Source: Variovorax paradoxus (GTDB lineage Bacteria; Pseudomonadota; Gammaproteobacteria; Burkholderiales; Burkholderiaceae_C). From it: 64,000 nt of DNA. Made by a program: the position numbers and the translations under genes. The first letter of the stretch is position 1, and each line of letters starts with the position of its first letter. Of this stretch, positions 1 through 10,950 are shown in pieces. The notes below the pieces were generated by a model. The model worked only from the letters and a program-made list of their open reading frames with translations. It was not told where the DNA came from and did not search any database. The stretch covers positions 1,922,001 to 1,986,000 of the forward strand of contig NZ_CP046622.1 of NCBI RefSeq assembly GCF_009755665.1, read 5' to 3'.

Positions 1-414
1 CGTCAGCACCGAGAGCAGCGCGGCGGCGCCGCCCGGCGGGTGCAGGCTGCGCGTGGCAAACATCAGCCCGATGGCCGCGCCGACGGCCAACGCGGCGGCC
101 CAGGCCGCGTCCGGTATCCAGTGGACGCAGGCAATGCCCACCAGTGTCGACAGCGTGTTGCCGACGATGACCGACCAAGGCTGTGCGAGCGGGCTCGCGG
201 GCACGGCAAATACCAGCACCGCGCTCGCGCCCATCGGCGCAATGAGCCAGATGCTGATACCCGCTGCTTCGGCCATCCAGCGGCACAGCAGCGCGGTAAT
301 GACCAGGCCGATTGCCGCGCCGGCCACGGCGCGCATGCGCTCGCGAATGTCGACGGTGTTGCGGCCCGGCAGCCAGGCGCGCGCATGGGTGAGCAAGGCG
401 GAAAACTGCGGCAT
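1..414 (-). CDS. HPP family integral membrane protein (C-terminus beyond window)
   Basis: The minus strand reads from an ATG at 414 to the window edge with no stop, giving about 138 residues of a longer protein. The translation has several hydrophobic segments and ends in SLHPPGGAAALLSVL, which carries the His-Pro-Pro signature that names the HPP family of four-helix membrane proteins. HPP proteins are linked to nitrite transport in cyanobacteria and plastids and often carry C-terminal CBS domains. Whether a CBS domain exists here cannot be seen. It starts 4 bases after the stop of the Bcr/CflA transporter gene, so the two are probably co-transcribed. The substrate is unknown. Confidence 0.8.
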   Translation of the reverse strand, partial: MPQFSALLTHARAWLPGRNTVDIRERMRAVAGAAIGLVITALLCRWMAEAAGISIWLIAPMGASAVLVFAVPASPLAQPWSVIVGNTLSTLVGIACVHWIPDAAWAAALAVGAAIGLMFATRSLHPPGGAAALLSVLT

Positions 415-418
415 GGCT

Positions 419-1654
419 TCAGACCTCCGCGGCCACGCGGCGGCCGATTTCGGGCCACCGCCCGTGCAGCCAGACCCATGCGACGAGGCCGATGCCCAGC
501 ATCAGCATCGACGTCAGCGCCAGTGCCAGCGTGGAATGCATGACCAGCGGCGCCACCACGCCGGCAACGATGCCGTTGGCGGTGGAGCCGATCACGGCCT
601 GCAGCGACGAGGCCATGCCGCGCCGCTCCGGATGGAGGTCGAGCACCAGCAGCGTGACCACCGGCACCATCAGCGCCCAGCCGAAGGCGAACACTGCCAG
701 CGGCCACAAGGCCCACGCGGCGTGCGCGGTGAACAGCGCGTTGGCCGCAACGTTCACCAGCGACGTCACCAGCATGATCAAGAAGCCGTCGCGGATCTGC
801 CGCTTGGGCGCCACCTTGCCCGCCATGCGGCCGCTGGCCCATGCGCCCGACATGATGCCGCCGATGGTCAGCAGGAAGAACCAGAAGAACTGCGTTGGCG
901 CCAGCGCGAGGTGGTCGCCCAGAAAGGCCGGCGCCGCCAGCACATAGAGGAACATGCCGTTGAACGGAACGCCGCTTGCAAAGGCAAGCAGCAGAAAGCG
1001 CGGATCGGAGCACAGGTCCCAGTAGCCGCGCATCAGGTGGCGCACCTGGAACGGCTGGCGCTGGCTCCGGTGAAGCGTTTCGGGCAGCAGCTTGTAGTTG
1101 GCCACGAACAGAATCACGCCAACCGCCACCAGGAACCAGAAGATCGCATGCCAGCCGGCATGAACGAAGAGGAAGCCGCCGACGATGGGCGCAATGGCCG
1201 GCGCCACGCCGAAGTAGATGGTCACCTGGCTCATCACGCGCTGCGCATCGGCCGGCGGGAACATGTCGCGGATGACTGCGCGTGAGACCACGATGCCCGC
1301 GCCGGTCGACAGGCCCTGCAGTCCGCGGAACAGCACCAGCTGCGCAATGTTCTGCGACAGTGCGCAGCCCAGCGAGGCAATAGTGAACACCGCGAGGCCC
1401 CACAGCACCACGGGCCGGCGGCCGAAGCTGTCCGACAGCGCGCCGTGGAACAGGTTCATGAACGCGAAGCCGAACAGGTAGGCCGAAAGCGTCTGCTGCA
1501 TTTCTGCGGGCGTGGCGCCAATGGAGCGCGCAATGCCCGAGAAGGCCGGAATGTAGGTGTCGATGGAAAAGGGACCGAGCATGCCCAGCACGGCGAGCAG
1601 CACGGCAAGCGCCCAGCGCGGCGCCAGCCAGAGCTTTTCTGCATCGGGATTCAT
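419..1654 (-). CDS. Bcr/CflA family MFS multidrug efflux transporter
   Basis: This 411-residue protein has the twelve-helix pattern of the major facilitator superfamily. The MFS motif A appears as GALSDSFGRR at residues 71-80, and SIDTYIPAF at 30-38 is typical of the Bcr/CflA (DHA1) drug:proton antiporters, which export bicyclomycin, chloramphenicol or similar compounds from the inner membrane. The length matches the family (about 390-410). The ATG at 1654 follows a GGAG-containing leader. It is expected to be co-transcribed with the HPP gene just downstream. The substrate cannot be deduced from sequence. Confidence 0.9.
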   Translation of the reverse strand: MNPDAEKLWLAPRWALAVLLAVLGMLGPFSIDTYIPAFSGIARSIGATPAEMQQTLSAYLFGFAFMNLFHGALSDSFGRRPVVLWGLAVFTIASLGCALSQNIAQLVLFRGLQGLSTGAGIVVSRAVIRDMFPPADAQRVMSQVTIYFGVAPAIAPIVGGFLFVHAGWHAIFWFLVAVGVILFVANYKLLPETLHRSQRQPFQVRHLMRGYWDLCSDPRFLLLAFASGVPFNGMFLYVLAAPAFLGDHLALAPTQFFWFFLLTIGGIMSGAWASGRMAGKVAPKRQIRDGFLIMLVTSLVNVAANALFTAHAAWALWPLAVFAFGWALMVPVVTLLVLDLHPERRGMASSLQAVIGSTANGIVAGVVAPLVMHSTLALALTSMLMLGIGLVAWVWLHGRWPEIGRRVAAEV

Positions 1655-1684
1655 GAGGTTTGCTCCATTTTTCTTATCCGAAGG

Positions 1685-1713
1685 CCAAAAAAGAAAGCGC
1701 CCTTGCGGGCGCC
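1685..1713 (-). terminator. Rho-independent terminator after rpoD
   Basis: On the minus strand the arms GCGCCC and GGGCGC enclose a 4-base loop and are followed by a T-rich stretch (TTTCTTTTTT). It lies 30 bases beyond the rpoD stop and separates rpoD from the Bcr/CflA gene. Confidence 0.85.
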
Positions 1714-1743
1714 TCCTCGTCAGAGAAATACCGGGAGACCGGC

Positions 1744-4098
<2,355 letters not shown>

Positions 4099-4402
4099 AC
4101 GACCTCGTTACAGCAAGATGGACCAAGCGAAATCACAGGCGCACCGCCACATGGGCAGCACCGCCACGGCCCGTGCACAGCACGGACGAGACACAAAGCC
4201 CGCGCACAGGCACGGACAGTACAAATGGGAAAGAGGAAGAAATTCCTCGTCAGGCAAGATGTCGGGCGAACATTTGGTGTGCAGTCCTTGCGGTAATTGA
4301 CCCTTTCCGACGGATTTTTTCCGTTGGAGTGCGTTGCGCTAGGGGTCGGCCCGGAGGTGCTGCTGTCGCTCTTGCCTAATTTCGCCAGTTGCGAAGCCTT
4401 AC

Positions 4403-4431
4403 ATTATAGCCTATTGCGCAAATTTCAAGCA
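4403..4431 (-). promoter_or_regulatory. rpoD: Probable rpoD promoter in the 335-bp dnaG-rpoD gap
   Basis: The 4099-4433 stretch holds no gene. On the minus strand a perfect TATAAT sits at 4408-4403. The -35 is unclear: TTGAAA lies upstream but only 14 bases away, and the hexamer at 17 bases (TGCTTG) is poor. Initiation here would give an rpoD leader of about 300 nt. The rest of the gap shows no convincing ORF, and I did not identify a structure in it. Confidence 0.6.
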
Positions 4432-4433
4432 CT

Positions 4434-6416
4434 TTATGCACCGGAGGGCTTCAGCCGGGTGCGCAATTCGAGCCTTCGCGCCTCCAGGGCCTTGTAGCGC
4501 TCCAGGGCCTTCGGGTCCGTGCCCACGGCGGCAATGGCCTCGCTCTGCTGGGCTTTCAGCCGGTCGTCGAGCATGAAATCGAGCACGCTCGAAAGCTCCT
4601 TGGCCGCATCGGCCAGGTGCTGGTCTTCTTCTCCTTCGGGCACCGGCGCGGCTTCTGACACGCTCATGAGCCGCTCCGCCAGCGGTTCGAAGTCGAGCCC
4701 GCGCATGCCTTCGCGCAGCGCCGCCCAAGGCTGCACGCCATGCTCGTGCAGCTGACTGTCGAGCCAGGTAAAAAGCGCACCGTGCTGGCCGGGCAGGTCG
4801 CACAGCATCACGTGGAGTTCGTGCGACAGGGCCTCCCACTGCGCCATGTTCGACAGCAGCAGCCGCACCGCCACGTCGGGCCGGCTTGGCGGCTTGCCGC
4901 GGCCGCGCAGGGGCTCGATGGGGGCCTCGAACTTGCCGCCCCAGCGCTTGCCTTTGGTGAATTTGCCGCGGGGCTTGCCGCCGCTATCGCTTTCGTAGCG
5001 GGGCGGCTCGTACTCGGCCGGCGGCGGCATGTCGGCGTAGTCGAACGGATCGCCCGGCTCGCCGGAGTGGCGCGGCGCGGGTGCCGCAGCCGCCTTGCGC
5101 GGGCCGGGCGTGGCGGCCCAGAGCTCCGACAGGGCGTTGGCGTCTAGCTGCACCAGCGTGGCGATCTCGCTCAGCATCTGCCGCTTGAGCGCACCGTCGG
5201 GCATGGCGCTCCAGAGCGGCCGCGCGTTGCTGCTCATGTGGGCGCGGCCCTCGGCGGTGGTGAGATCGCAGCCCTCGCGCGCGGCTTCGATCATGAAGCG
5301 CGAGAGCGGCGTGGCCTCTTGCACGAAGCGCGCGAACGCGTCGGCGCCGAATTCCCGGATGAAGCTGTCGGGGTCGTGCTCGGCCGGCAAAAACAGGAAC
5401 TTGATGCTGCGCACGTCGGTGGCATAGGGCAGGGCGCCGTCGAGCGCCTTGCGCGCCGCGCGCCGGCCGGCTGCATCGCCGTCGAAGCTGAACACCACCG
5501 ATTCGGTGAACCGGAAGAGCTTTTGCACGTGCTCCGTAGTGCAAGCCGTGCCGAGCGTGGCCACCGCATTCGGAAAGCCGAGCTGCGCCAGGGCGACCAC
5601 GTCCATGTAGCCCTCGGTCACTAGCGCATAGCCGCGCTCGCGGAAGGCGGCGCGCGCCTCGTACAGGCCGTAGAGCTCCCGGCCCTTGCTGAAGACCGGC
5701 GTTTCGGGGGAATTCAGGTATTTGGGCTTTTCGTCGCCGAGCACCCGCCCGCCGAAGCCGATGCATTCGCCCTTGACGTTGCGGATGGGGAACATCACGC
5801 GATCGCGGAAGCGGTCGTAGCGCTTGGCGTCTTCGGCGCCGTCTTCGGTGTTGACGATGACCAGGCCGCTTTCGGCGAGCAGCGGGTCGTCGTAGTCCGG
5901 AAACACGCTGGCCAAGGCGCGCCAGCCGGCCGGCGCATAGCCGATGCCGAACTGCTTGGCCACTTCGCCCGAAACGCCGCGGCCCTTCAGGTATTCGATG
6001 GCGCCCGGCGCCTGCCGCAAAGACTTGCGGTAGGCCTCGCCGGCCTTTTCGAGCACGTCGGTCAGTGTGGCCTGCTTCTGGCGCTGGTTCGCGGCGCGGG
6101 CGCGCTCGGCGGGCGAGGCGTCGTCCTCGGGCACCTGCAGGCCGTATTGGCCGGCCAGGTCGTGCACCGCTTCGACGAAGCCCATGCCCGCGTGTTCCAT
6201 GAGAAAACCGATGGCGTTGCCATGCACCCCGCAGCCGAAGCAGTGATAGAACTGCTTGGTGGGGCTGACCGAGAAAGAGGGCGATTTTTCGCCGTGGAAC
6301 GGGCACAGGCCCATGAAGTTGGCGCCGGCCTTCTTCAGCTGCACATAGCGCCCGACGATCTCCACCACGTCGGCACGCGCGATGAGTTCCTGGATGAAAG
6401 AAGCGGGGATGGTCAT
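4434..6416 (-). CDS. dnaG: DNA primase DnaG
   Basis: DnaG makes RNA primers for lagging-strand synthesis and is recruited by DnaB helicase. The 660-residue product starts at MTIPASFIQ; longer in-frame readings upstream lack family similarity. The N-terminal CHC2 zinc finger has ligands C38, H41, C59 and C62 (CPFH ... CFGC). The TOPRIM catalytic core follows, with EGYMDVVALAQ and FSFDGDAAGRRAA. The C-terminal part after an Ala/Pro-rich linker is the DnaB-interacting region. It is somewhat longer than E. coli DnaG (581) because of that linker (PRKAAAAPAPRHSGEPGD onward). dnaG beside rpoD is the classical macromolecular-synthesis arrangement; rpsU is not seen here. Confidence 0.97.
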   Translation of the reverse strand: MTIPASFIQELIARADVVEIVGRYVQLKKAGANFMGLCPFHGEKSPSFSVSPTKQFYHCFGCGVHGNAIGFLMEHAGMGFVEAVHDLAGQYGLQVPEDDASPAERARAANQRQKQATLTDVLEKAGEAYRKSLRQAPGAIEYLKGRGVSGEVAKQFGIGYAPAGWRALASVFPDYDDPLLAESGLVIVNTEDGAEDAKRYDRFRDRVMFPIRNVKGECIGFGGRVLGDEKPKYLNSPETPVFSKGRELYGLYEARAAFRERGYALVTEGYMDVVALAQLGFPNAVATLGTACTTEHVQKLFRFTESVVFSFDGDAAGRRAARKALDGALPYATDVRSIKFLFLPAEHDPDSFIREFGADAFARFVQEATPLSRFMIEAAREGCDLTTAEGRAHMSSNARPLWSAMPDGALKRQMLSEIATLVQLDANALSELWAATPGPRKAAAAPAPRHSGEPGDPFDYADMPPPAEYEPPRYESDSGGKPRGKFTKGKRWGGKFEAPIEPLRGRGKPPSRPDVAVRLLLSNMAQWEALSHELHVMLCDLPGQHGALFTWLDSQLHEHGVQPWAALREGMRGLDFEPLAERLMSVSEAAPVPEGEEDQHLADAAKELSSVLDFMLDDRLKAQQSEAIAAVGTDPKALERYKALEARRLELRTRLKPSGA

Positions 6417-6509
6417 GTAGGCGAAGAGCGGCAAATCATACGCAAGCGGCAGAACGCCCGCGCGCGGACGGCATACTGCCCGCACGGACGAACGGCCGGA
6501 TTTCCACGG

Positions 6510-7451
6510 ATGAAGACGCCCAACCCATTGCAACACGTCGCGCCGCTGCTGCGCCACCCCCTCAGATTCGTGTGGGATGCGCTCAAGGCGTTTCGCGCCA
6601 ACCAGGGCTTGCTGCTGGCGGGCGCGGTGGCGTATTACGCACTGCTTTCCATCGTGCCGCTGCTCATCGTGAGCGTGATCGCGATGTCGCATGTGATCGA
6701 GCAGGCCGAATTGCTGCGCACCATCGGCCGGTATCTCGAGTGGCTGCTGCCCGGGCAGTCCAAAGCCATTGTCGCGGAGCTGTCGAACTTTCTCGACCAC
6801 CGGGACGTGATGGGGCCGGTGCTGCTCGTCACGATGATCTTTTTCAGCTCGCTGGCCTTCAGCATCCTCGAAAGCGCAATGGCGGTGATCTTTCATCACC
6901 GCAAGGCGGACCACAAGCGCCACTTCTTGGTGTCGGCCGTCATGCCCTACATCTACATCCTGTGCCTGTGCGTGGGGCTGCTGCTGGTTACCCTGGTTTC
7001 GGGTGCGCTGCAGTTGGTGGGGCAGGAGAGCGTCGACCTGTTCGGGCGCAACTGGTCGCTCTCGGGCGTGTCAGGGCTGCTGCTCTACCTGCTTGGGCTG
7101 GGCGGCGAAATCTTCATGCTGACCTCGCTCTACCTGGTGATGCCGGCCGGCCGCATGTCGCTGCGCCACGCACTGCTGGGCGGCGTGACGGCCGCGCTGC
7201 TGTGGGAGGCCACGCGGCACGTGCTGATCTGGTACTTCTCGACGCTCTCGCAGGTGAACGTGGTCTACGGGTCGCTCACCACGGCCATCGTGGTGCTGCT
7301 GAGCCTGGAGATTGCCGCCACGCTCGTGCTGCTGGGGGCCCAGGTCATCGCCCAGTACGAGCGCCTGGACCGCACCGGCAGCACGGCGGTGCCGCCGCTT
7401 ACCGGGGCGGAAGTCGAATCGCTCCGTCGAGACGAATCACCTCGCCGTTGA
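6510..7451 (+). CDS. YihY/virulence factor BrkB family membrane protein
   Basis: This 313-residue inner-membrane protein has about six hydrophobic helices and the family hallmark [18 protein letters not shown] near the N-terminus. YihY/BrkB proteins were once called ribonuclease BN, an assignment now rejected; their biochemical role is unknown. The chosen ATG at 6510 gives the standard N-terminus (MKTPNPLQ), while longer frames run into the dnaG promoter side. It is divergent from dnaG. The last 53 bases overlap the 3' end of the convergent dehydrogenase gene, so the charged tail ([16 protein letters not shown]) is coded on both strands. Confidence 0.9.
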   Translation: MKTPNPLQHVAPLLRHPLRFVWDALKAFRANQGLLLAGAVAYYALLSIVPLLIVSVIAMSHVIEQAELLRTIGRYLEWLLPGQSKAIVAELSNFLDHRDVMGPVLLVTMIFFSSLAFSILESAMAVIFHHRKADHKRHFLVSAVMPYIYILCLCVGLLLVTLVSGALQLVGQESVDLFGRNWSLSGVSGLLLYLLGLGGEIFMLTSLYLVMPAGRMSLRHALLGGVTAALLWEATRHVLIWYFSTLSQVNVVYGSLTTAIVVLLSLEIAATLVLLGAQVIAQYERLDRTGSTAVPPLTGAEVESLRRDESPRR

Positions 7452-8157
7452 GCATGTCGTTCTCGATGATGTGCTTGGCGAGCTTGGCGTAATCCTCGGG
7501 CGTACCCAGGCGGGAAGGGAAGGGCACGCTGGCGGCCAGCGCGTCTTGCACCTCTTGCGGCATGCCGAAGAGCATGGGCGTGCCGAAGATGCCGGGCGCG
7601 ATGGTCATGTTGCGGATGCCGTTGCGGGCCAGGTCGCGCGCAATGGGCAGCGTCATGCCGACCACGCCGCCCTTCGAGGCGCTGTACGCCGCCTGGCCCA
7701 TCTGGCCGTCGTAGGCCGCAACCGAGGCGGTCGAGATCAGCACGCCGCGCTCGCCGGTGGCTTCGGGCTCGTTCTTGCTCATGGCTTCGGCCGCTAGGCG
7801 GATCATGTTGAAGCTGCCGATCAGGTTGACGGTGACGGTCTTGCTGAACACGGCCAGCGCGTGCGCGCCGTTCTTGCCCACGGTCTTCTCGGCTGGCGCA
7901 ATGCCCGCGCAGTTGACCAGGCCCACCAGCTTGCCGAGCTTCTGCGCCGCCGCAACCGCCGCCTGGCCGTCGGCTTCCTGGCTCACGTCGCATTTCACGA
8001 ATACCCCGCCGATGTCCTTGGCGACGGCTTCGCCTTTTTCAGCCTGCATGTCGGCGATGACCACCTTGCCGCCATTGGCCGCCAGCATGCGCGCCGTGCC
8101 TTCGCCGAGGCCCGAAGCGCCACCGGTCACGATAAAAACCTTGCCGTCGATCTGCAT
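7399..8157 (-). CDS. SDR family dehydrogenase, 3-hydroxyacyl-CoA dehydrogenase type II-like
   Basis: This 252-residue NAD-dependent short-chain dehydrogenase has the cofactor motif TGGASGLG at 11-18, the NCAG motif near 82, and catalytic S145, Y158 and K162 (AAYSASKGG). The overall sequence resembles type II 3-hydroxyacyl-CoA dehydrogenases (HSD10-like), which oxidise short branched 3-hydroxyacyl-CoAs in isoleucine or fatty-acid degradation. The sites just before the phasin gene and near a thioesterase fit acyl-CoA/PHA metabolism, but the substrate is inferred. It ends inside the 3' end of the convergent YihY gene. Confidence 0.9.
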   Translation of the reverse strand: MQIDGKVFIVTGGASGLGEGTARMLAANGGKVVIADMQAEKGEAVAKDIGGVFVKCDVSQEADGQAAVAAAQKLGKLVGLVNCAGIAPAEKTVGKNGAHALAVFSKTVTVNLIGSFNMIRLAAEAMSKNEPEATGERGVLISTASVAAYDGQMGQAAYSASKGGVVGMTLPIARDLARNGIRNMTIAPGIFGTPMLFGMPQEVQDALAASVPFPSRLGTPEDYAKLAKHIIENDMLNGEVIRLDGAIRLPPR

Positions 8158-8208
8158 TGAGAGTCTCCTGAAATAAGACCCGCATTATCGAAGAGGGCCG
8201 GCAGCACA

Positions 8209-8239
8209 TAAAAAAAGGCCTCATCCGGAGATGAGGCCT
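8209..8239 (-). terminator. Rho-independent terminator after the phasin gene
   Basis: On the minus strand AGGCCTCATC and its complement form a 10-bp stem with a 4-base loop, followed by seven T. It lies 50 bases past the phasin stop and just upstream of the dehydrogenase gene start. Confidence 0.9.
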
Positions 8240-8288
8240 GAATTGGATCCGTGAGGACCCAAGGAGACAACTGGTGGTGGTCGGCGGC

Positions 8289-8840
8289 TTAGCGCTTGCG
8301 AGCGGTGGTCGCGGTCTTCGCGGCGGCGACGGCTTGCGACGACACGGCGTTGAAGTTGGCTTCGGCAACGTCCGACGCTTGCTTGACGGCCTTCTGGACC
8401 GATTCGAAAGCGTTGTTGGCGGCAGCCACGGCGCTCTTCAGCACGGCCACGGCGGTTTCCGAGCCGGCGGGTGCATTCTTGGAAGCGCTGTCGACAAGGC
8501 CGACGAAGGTTTGCTGGGCTTCAGCGGCCTTGGCTTCGAAAGCCTTGGTGAACTCGGCGCCGGTGCCTTGGGCGATGTCATACAGGTGACGGCTGTAGGC
8601 GGCGGTCTTTTCGGCCAGGGGCTGGAACAGGCTGGCTTGCAGGGTCAGCAGTTCTTGCGCGTCCTTGACGTTCAGGGCGGCTTGGGCGGTGCCGGCGGCT
8701 TCGGCCAGGGCAGCCTTGGAAGCGGTCACGTTCAGTTCGACGAGCTTCTCTACGCCTTCGAAAGCCTTGGTGGTCAGGCCGAACAGGGTTTCGAGGTTTG
8801 CTTTTTGGGCGGCGAGGATTTGGTCAGCGGTCAGTGCCAT
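8289..8840 (-). CDS. phaP: Phasin family protein (PHA granule-associated)
   Basis: This 183-residue alanine-rich, helical protein starts [20 protein letters not shown] and carries the phasin_2 pattern ([11 protein letters not shown], then [20 protein letters not shown]). Phasins coat polyhydroxyalkanoate granules and control their number and size. The length matches betaproteobacterial PhaP (about 180-190). There is no signal peptide, as expected for a cytoplasmic granule protein, and the C-terminus is Ala/Lys-rich and basic. It has its own promoter and strong terminator, so it is probably monocistronic and highly expressed. A PhaR-type operator candidate sits directly upstream. Confidence 0.95.
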   Translation of the reverse strand: MALTADQILAAQKANLETLFGLTTKAFEGVEKLVELNVTASKAALAEAAGTAQAALNVKDAQELLTLQASLFQPLAEKTAAYSRHLYDIAQGTGAEFTKAFEAKAAEAQQTFVGLVDSASKNAPAGSETAVAVLKSAVAAANNAFESVQKAVKQASDVAEANFNAVSSQAVAAAKTATTARKR

Positions 8841-8927
8841 GTGGAATCTCCAGTAAGGATGATGGTGGTCGGTTCACGTTGCGCTGCCTCGTCGTCTTTG
8901 TTTTTGTTGCGGTGCAGCATGGCCTCA

Positions 8928-8955
8928 AGTATAGGCAGCACAGCTTTGCGATCAA
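8928..8955 (-). promoter_or_regulatory. Sigma-70 promoter of the phasin gene
   Basis: On the minus strand TTGATC (8955-8950) and TATACT (8933-8928) are separated by 16 bases. The predicted leader is about 80 nt. Confidence 0.7.
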
Positions 8956-8962
8956 GGGGGTT

Positions 8963-8979
8963 TTGCTGCTTTGCAGCAA
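8963..8979. promoter_or_regulatory. Candidate PhaR operator (CTGC-N3-GCAG palindrome)
   Basis: TTGCTGC-TTT-GCAGCAA is a perfect 7-bp inverted repeat lying 8 bases upstream of the phasin -35 element. It fits the CTGC-N3-4-GCAG pattern described for the PHA-responsive repressor PhaR of Paracoccus. Binding here is inferred from motif and position only. Confidence 0.5.
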
Positions 8980-9000
8980 TTTAGAACACACTTTCTAAAT
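8979..9000. repeat. AT-rich palindrome upstream of the deacetylase-like gene
   Basis: ATTTAGAA and TTCTAAAT form a perfect 8-bp inverted repeat around CACACT, ending 26 bases before the deacetylase-like ATG. It could be an operator for the rightward gene; no regulator is identifiable. Confidence 0.45.
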
Positions 9001-9025
9001 TCGGCTCGCGCCCCAGAATGCGGCC

Positions 9026-9952
9026 ATGCGCGCCTTCTATTCCGGCCAGTTCGTCCTGCCTTTGCCGCCCGGCCACCGCTTTCCAATGTCCCGCTACGCG
9101 CTATTGCGCGACCGGCTGCTCGAGCACCTGCCCGGCGTGGAGATGGACCAGGCCCCGCGCGCCACCGACGGCGAGCTGGCGCTGGCCCATACCCCGCAGT
9201 GGATAGCAGCCATCAGCGACGGCAGCGTAAGCCCGCAGGCGATCCGCGAAATCGGCTTTCCCTGGAGCGAGGCGATGGTCGAGCGTTCCCGCCGCTCCAC
9301 CGGGGCAACCATCGCGGCCTGCCGCGCGGCATTTGCCGGGGGCGTGGCGGCCAACATGGCGGGCGGCACGCACCACGCCTATGCCGACAAGGGCGGGGGA
9401 TTCTGCGTCTTCAACGATGCCGCGGTGGCCGCACGGCTGATGCAGGCCGAGCATGGCCGCAGCGGCCGGCAGCTGAAGGTGGCGGTCATCGACCTCGACG
9501 TGCACCAGGGCAACGGCACGGCGAGCATCTTTCGCAACGACCCGAGCGTCTTCACGCTCTCCCTGCACGGCCAGAAGAACTTTCCGTTCCGCAAGGAGGC
9601 GAGCGACCTGGACGTCGAGCTGCCCGACGGATGCGGAGATGCCGACTACCTCACGGCGCTCGAGCATGCGCTCGACGAACTGGACCGGCGCTTTGCGCCC
9701 GGGCTGGTGATCTACCTGGCGGGTGCCGACCCTTTCGAGCGCGACCGGCTCGGCCGGTTGAAGCTGACGTTCGACGGCCTGGAGGCGCGGGACCGGCGGG
9801 TGTTCGACTGGACCTGGCAGCGCCGCATTCCGGTGGCCTTTGCCATGGCCGGCGGCTACGCCAGCGACATTGCCGAGACGGTGCAGGTGCAGCTCGGCAC
9901 CTTCAGGGTGGCCTTCGAGTACTGGCGCCGCTGGCAAAATGCCGCGCGATGA
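9026..9952 (+). CDS. Histone deacetylase family protein (zinc amidohydrolase, AcuC-like)
   Basis: This 308-residue member of the arginase/deacetylase fold has every visible catalytic feature: the His pair H116-H117 in GGTHHAY, zinc ligands D158 and H160 in DLDVHQGNG and D235 in AGADPFE, and Y278 in the GGY motif. Bacterial members remove acetyl groups from lysines (AcuC acts on acetyl-CoA synthetase) or from small acetylated amines such as acetylpolyamines. The substrate cannot be told from sequence. The ATG at 9026 gives the start MRAFYSGQF. Its stop overlaps the start of the thioesterase gene (ATGA), so the two are translationally coupled. Confidence 0.92.
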   Translation: MRAFYSGQFVLPLPPGHRFPMSRYALLRDRLLEHLPGVEMDQAPRATDGELALAHTPQWIAAISDGSVSPQAIREIGFPWSEAMVERSRRSTGATIAACRAAFAGGVAANMAGGTHHAYADKGGGFCVFNDAAVAARLMQAEHGRSGRQLKVAVIDLDVHQGNGTASIFRNDPSVFTLSLHGQKNFPFRKEASDLDVELPDGCGDADYLTALEHALDELDRRFAPGLVIYLAGADPFERDRLGRLKLTFDGLEARDRRVFDWTWQRRIPVAFAMAGGYASDIAETVQVQLGTFRVAFEYWRRWQNAAR

Positions 9953-10392
9953 GCTCCGCCACCAAACCCACGCCAAATTCCCGGAGCGGCTACCGCGCGT
10001 TTCGCAGCATCCCCACGCGCTGGGCCGACAACGACATGTACGGCCATGTCAACAACGTCGTCTACTACAGCTGGTTCGACACGGCGGTGAATGCGCTGCT
10101 GATCGAGCGCGGCGCGCTCGACATCCACCAGGGGCAGGTCATCGGCTTCGTGGTCGAGACGCAGTGCAATTACTTCGCGCCGATCGCGTTTCCGCAAACG
10201 GTGGAAGCCGGCATCCGCGTGGCCCAGGCGGGCCGGTCGAGCGTCCGGTACGAAATTGCCCTCTTTGCGGAGGGTGCGGAAAGCGCGGCGGCACAGGGCC
10301 ACTTCGTGCATGTGTATGTCGACCGGGCCACGCAGCGGCCGGTGCCGTTGCCGGAGGCGCTGCAGCGCGTGGTCGACTCCCTGAAAAACTGA
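9949..10392 (+). CDS. Acyl-CoA thioesterase, hot-dog fold (4HBT/YbgC-like)
   Basis: This 147-residue protein shows the 4-hydroxybenzoyl-CoA thioesterase signature [20 protein letters not shown] near residues 24-43, with the catalytic-type Asp in place and the conserved HVNN. Family members hydrolyse acyl-CoA thioesters in the cytoplasm. Its ATG overlaps the stop of the upstream deacetylase-like gene by four bases, suggesting one transcript and linked use, possibly in acetyl- or acyl-CoA housekeeping. A terminator follows 8 bases after the stop. The substrate is not predictable. Confidence 0.9.
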   Translation: MSSATKPTPNSRSGYRAFRSIPTRWADNDMYGHVNNVVYYSWFDTAVNALLIERGALDIHQGQVIGFVVETQCNYFAPIAFPQTVEAGIRVAQAGRSSVRYEIALFAEGAESAAAQGHFVHVYVDRATQRPVPLPEALQRVVDSLKN

Positions 10393-10399
10393 TGCCATG

Positions 10400-10429
10400 A
10401 AAAACGGCGCCCGAGGGCGCCGTTCTTTT
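10400..10429. terminator. Bidirectional Rho-independent terminator
   Basis: AACGGCGCCC and GGGCGCCGTT form a near-perfect 10-bp stem with a 2-base loop, with A and T runs on either side. It serves the rightward thioesterase gene and the convergent small-protein gene. Confidence 0.85.
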
Positions 10430-10458
10430 CCATGCAGCCCGTCAGGACCGCGATGGTC

Positions 10459-10866
10459 TTACATCGTCTTCTTCATGGCCTTGATGTCGGCCTTGCCCTG
10501 GGCTTCGTCGGCCTTGGCCTGCTTCTCGCAGGCGGACTTGGCGTCACCCTTCTGTTCGTCGCATTTTTCCTTTGCGACTTCGTACTTGGCCTTTACCTTT
10601 TCTTCAGAAACCTTGCGGGCGTGTGCATCGCTCGGCTTGTACTGTTGCTCGAGTTCGGCCTTTGCCACGTTCTCCGTGCCCTTGGCTTCCTTCTCGCAAA
10701 CGTCCTTCGCGTTGTCCTTCATCGCATCGCACTGGGCCTTGGCGGACTTGTAGTCGGCTTCGATCTTGTCCTTGGCGGCCTTGTATTCATTCTGGGTCAT
10801 GGCACTGGCGTGCGTGGCCATGAAGCAGGTGGAGGCGAGAGCGAGCATGAGCAGATGTTTTTTCAT
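10459..10866 (-). CDS. Small exported Lys/Ala-rich protein with paired-cysteine repeats
   Basis: I do not recognise a named family. The 135-residue product has a clear signal peptide (MKKHLLMLALASTCFMATHASA, cleavage after about residue 22). The mature part is highly charged and helical, rich in Lys, Ala and Glu. It contains two related segments, each with cysteines ten residues apart: C46/C57 (QCDAMKDNAKDVCEKEAK) and C102/C113 (KCDEQKGDAKSACEKQAK). That spacing on a helical hairpin suggests disulfides in the periplasm. Such genes are often labelled TolA-like because of composition; I see no TolA homology. It sits just downstream of a CsbD stress gene on the same strand. Confidence 0.75.
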   Translation of the reverse strand: MKKHLLMLALASTCFMATHASAMTQNEYKAAKDKIEADYKSAKAQCDAMKDNAKDVCEKEAKGTENVAKAELEQQYKPSDAHARKVSEEKVKAKYEVAKEKCDEQKGDAKSACEKQAKADEAQGKADIKAMKKTM

Positions 10867-10950
10867 TGGTGTTCTTTCTTTTTGCAGTTGAGAGGAAAAA
10901 CCTGAGAAGAGGCCGGGGCGCAGGGGCAGCCGTTCGGCCGCCCGCAGGCA

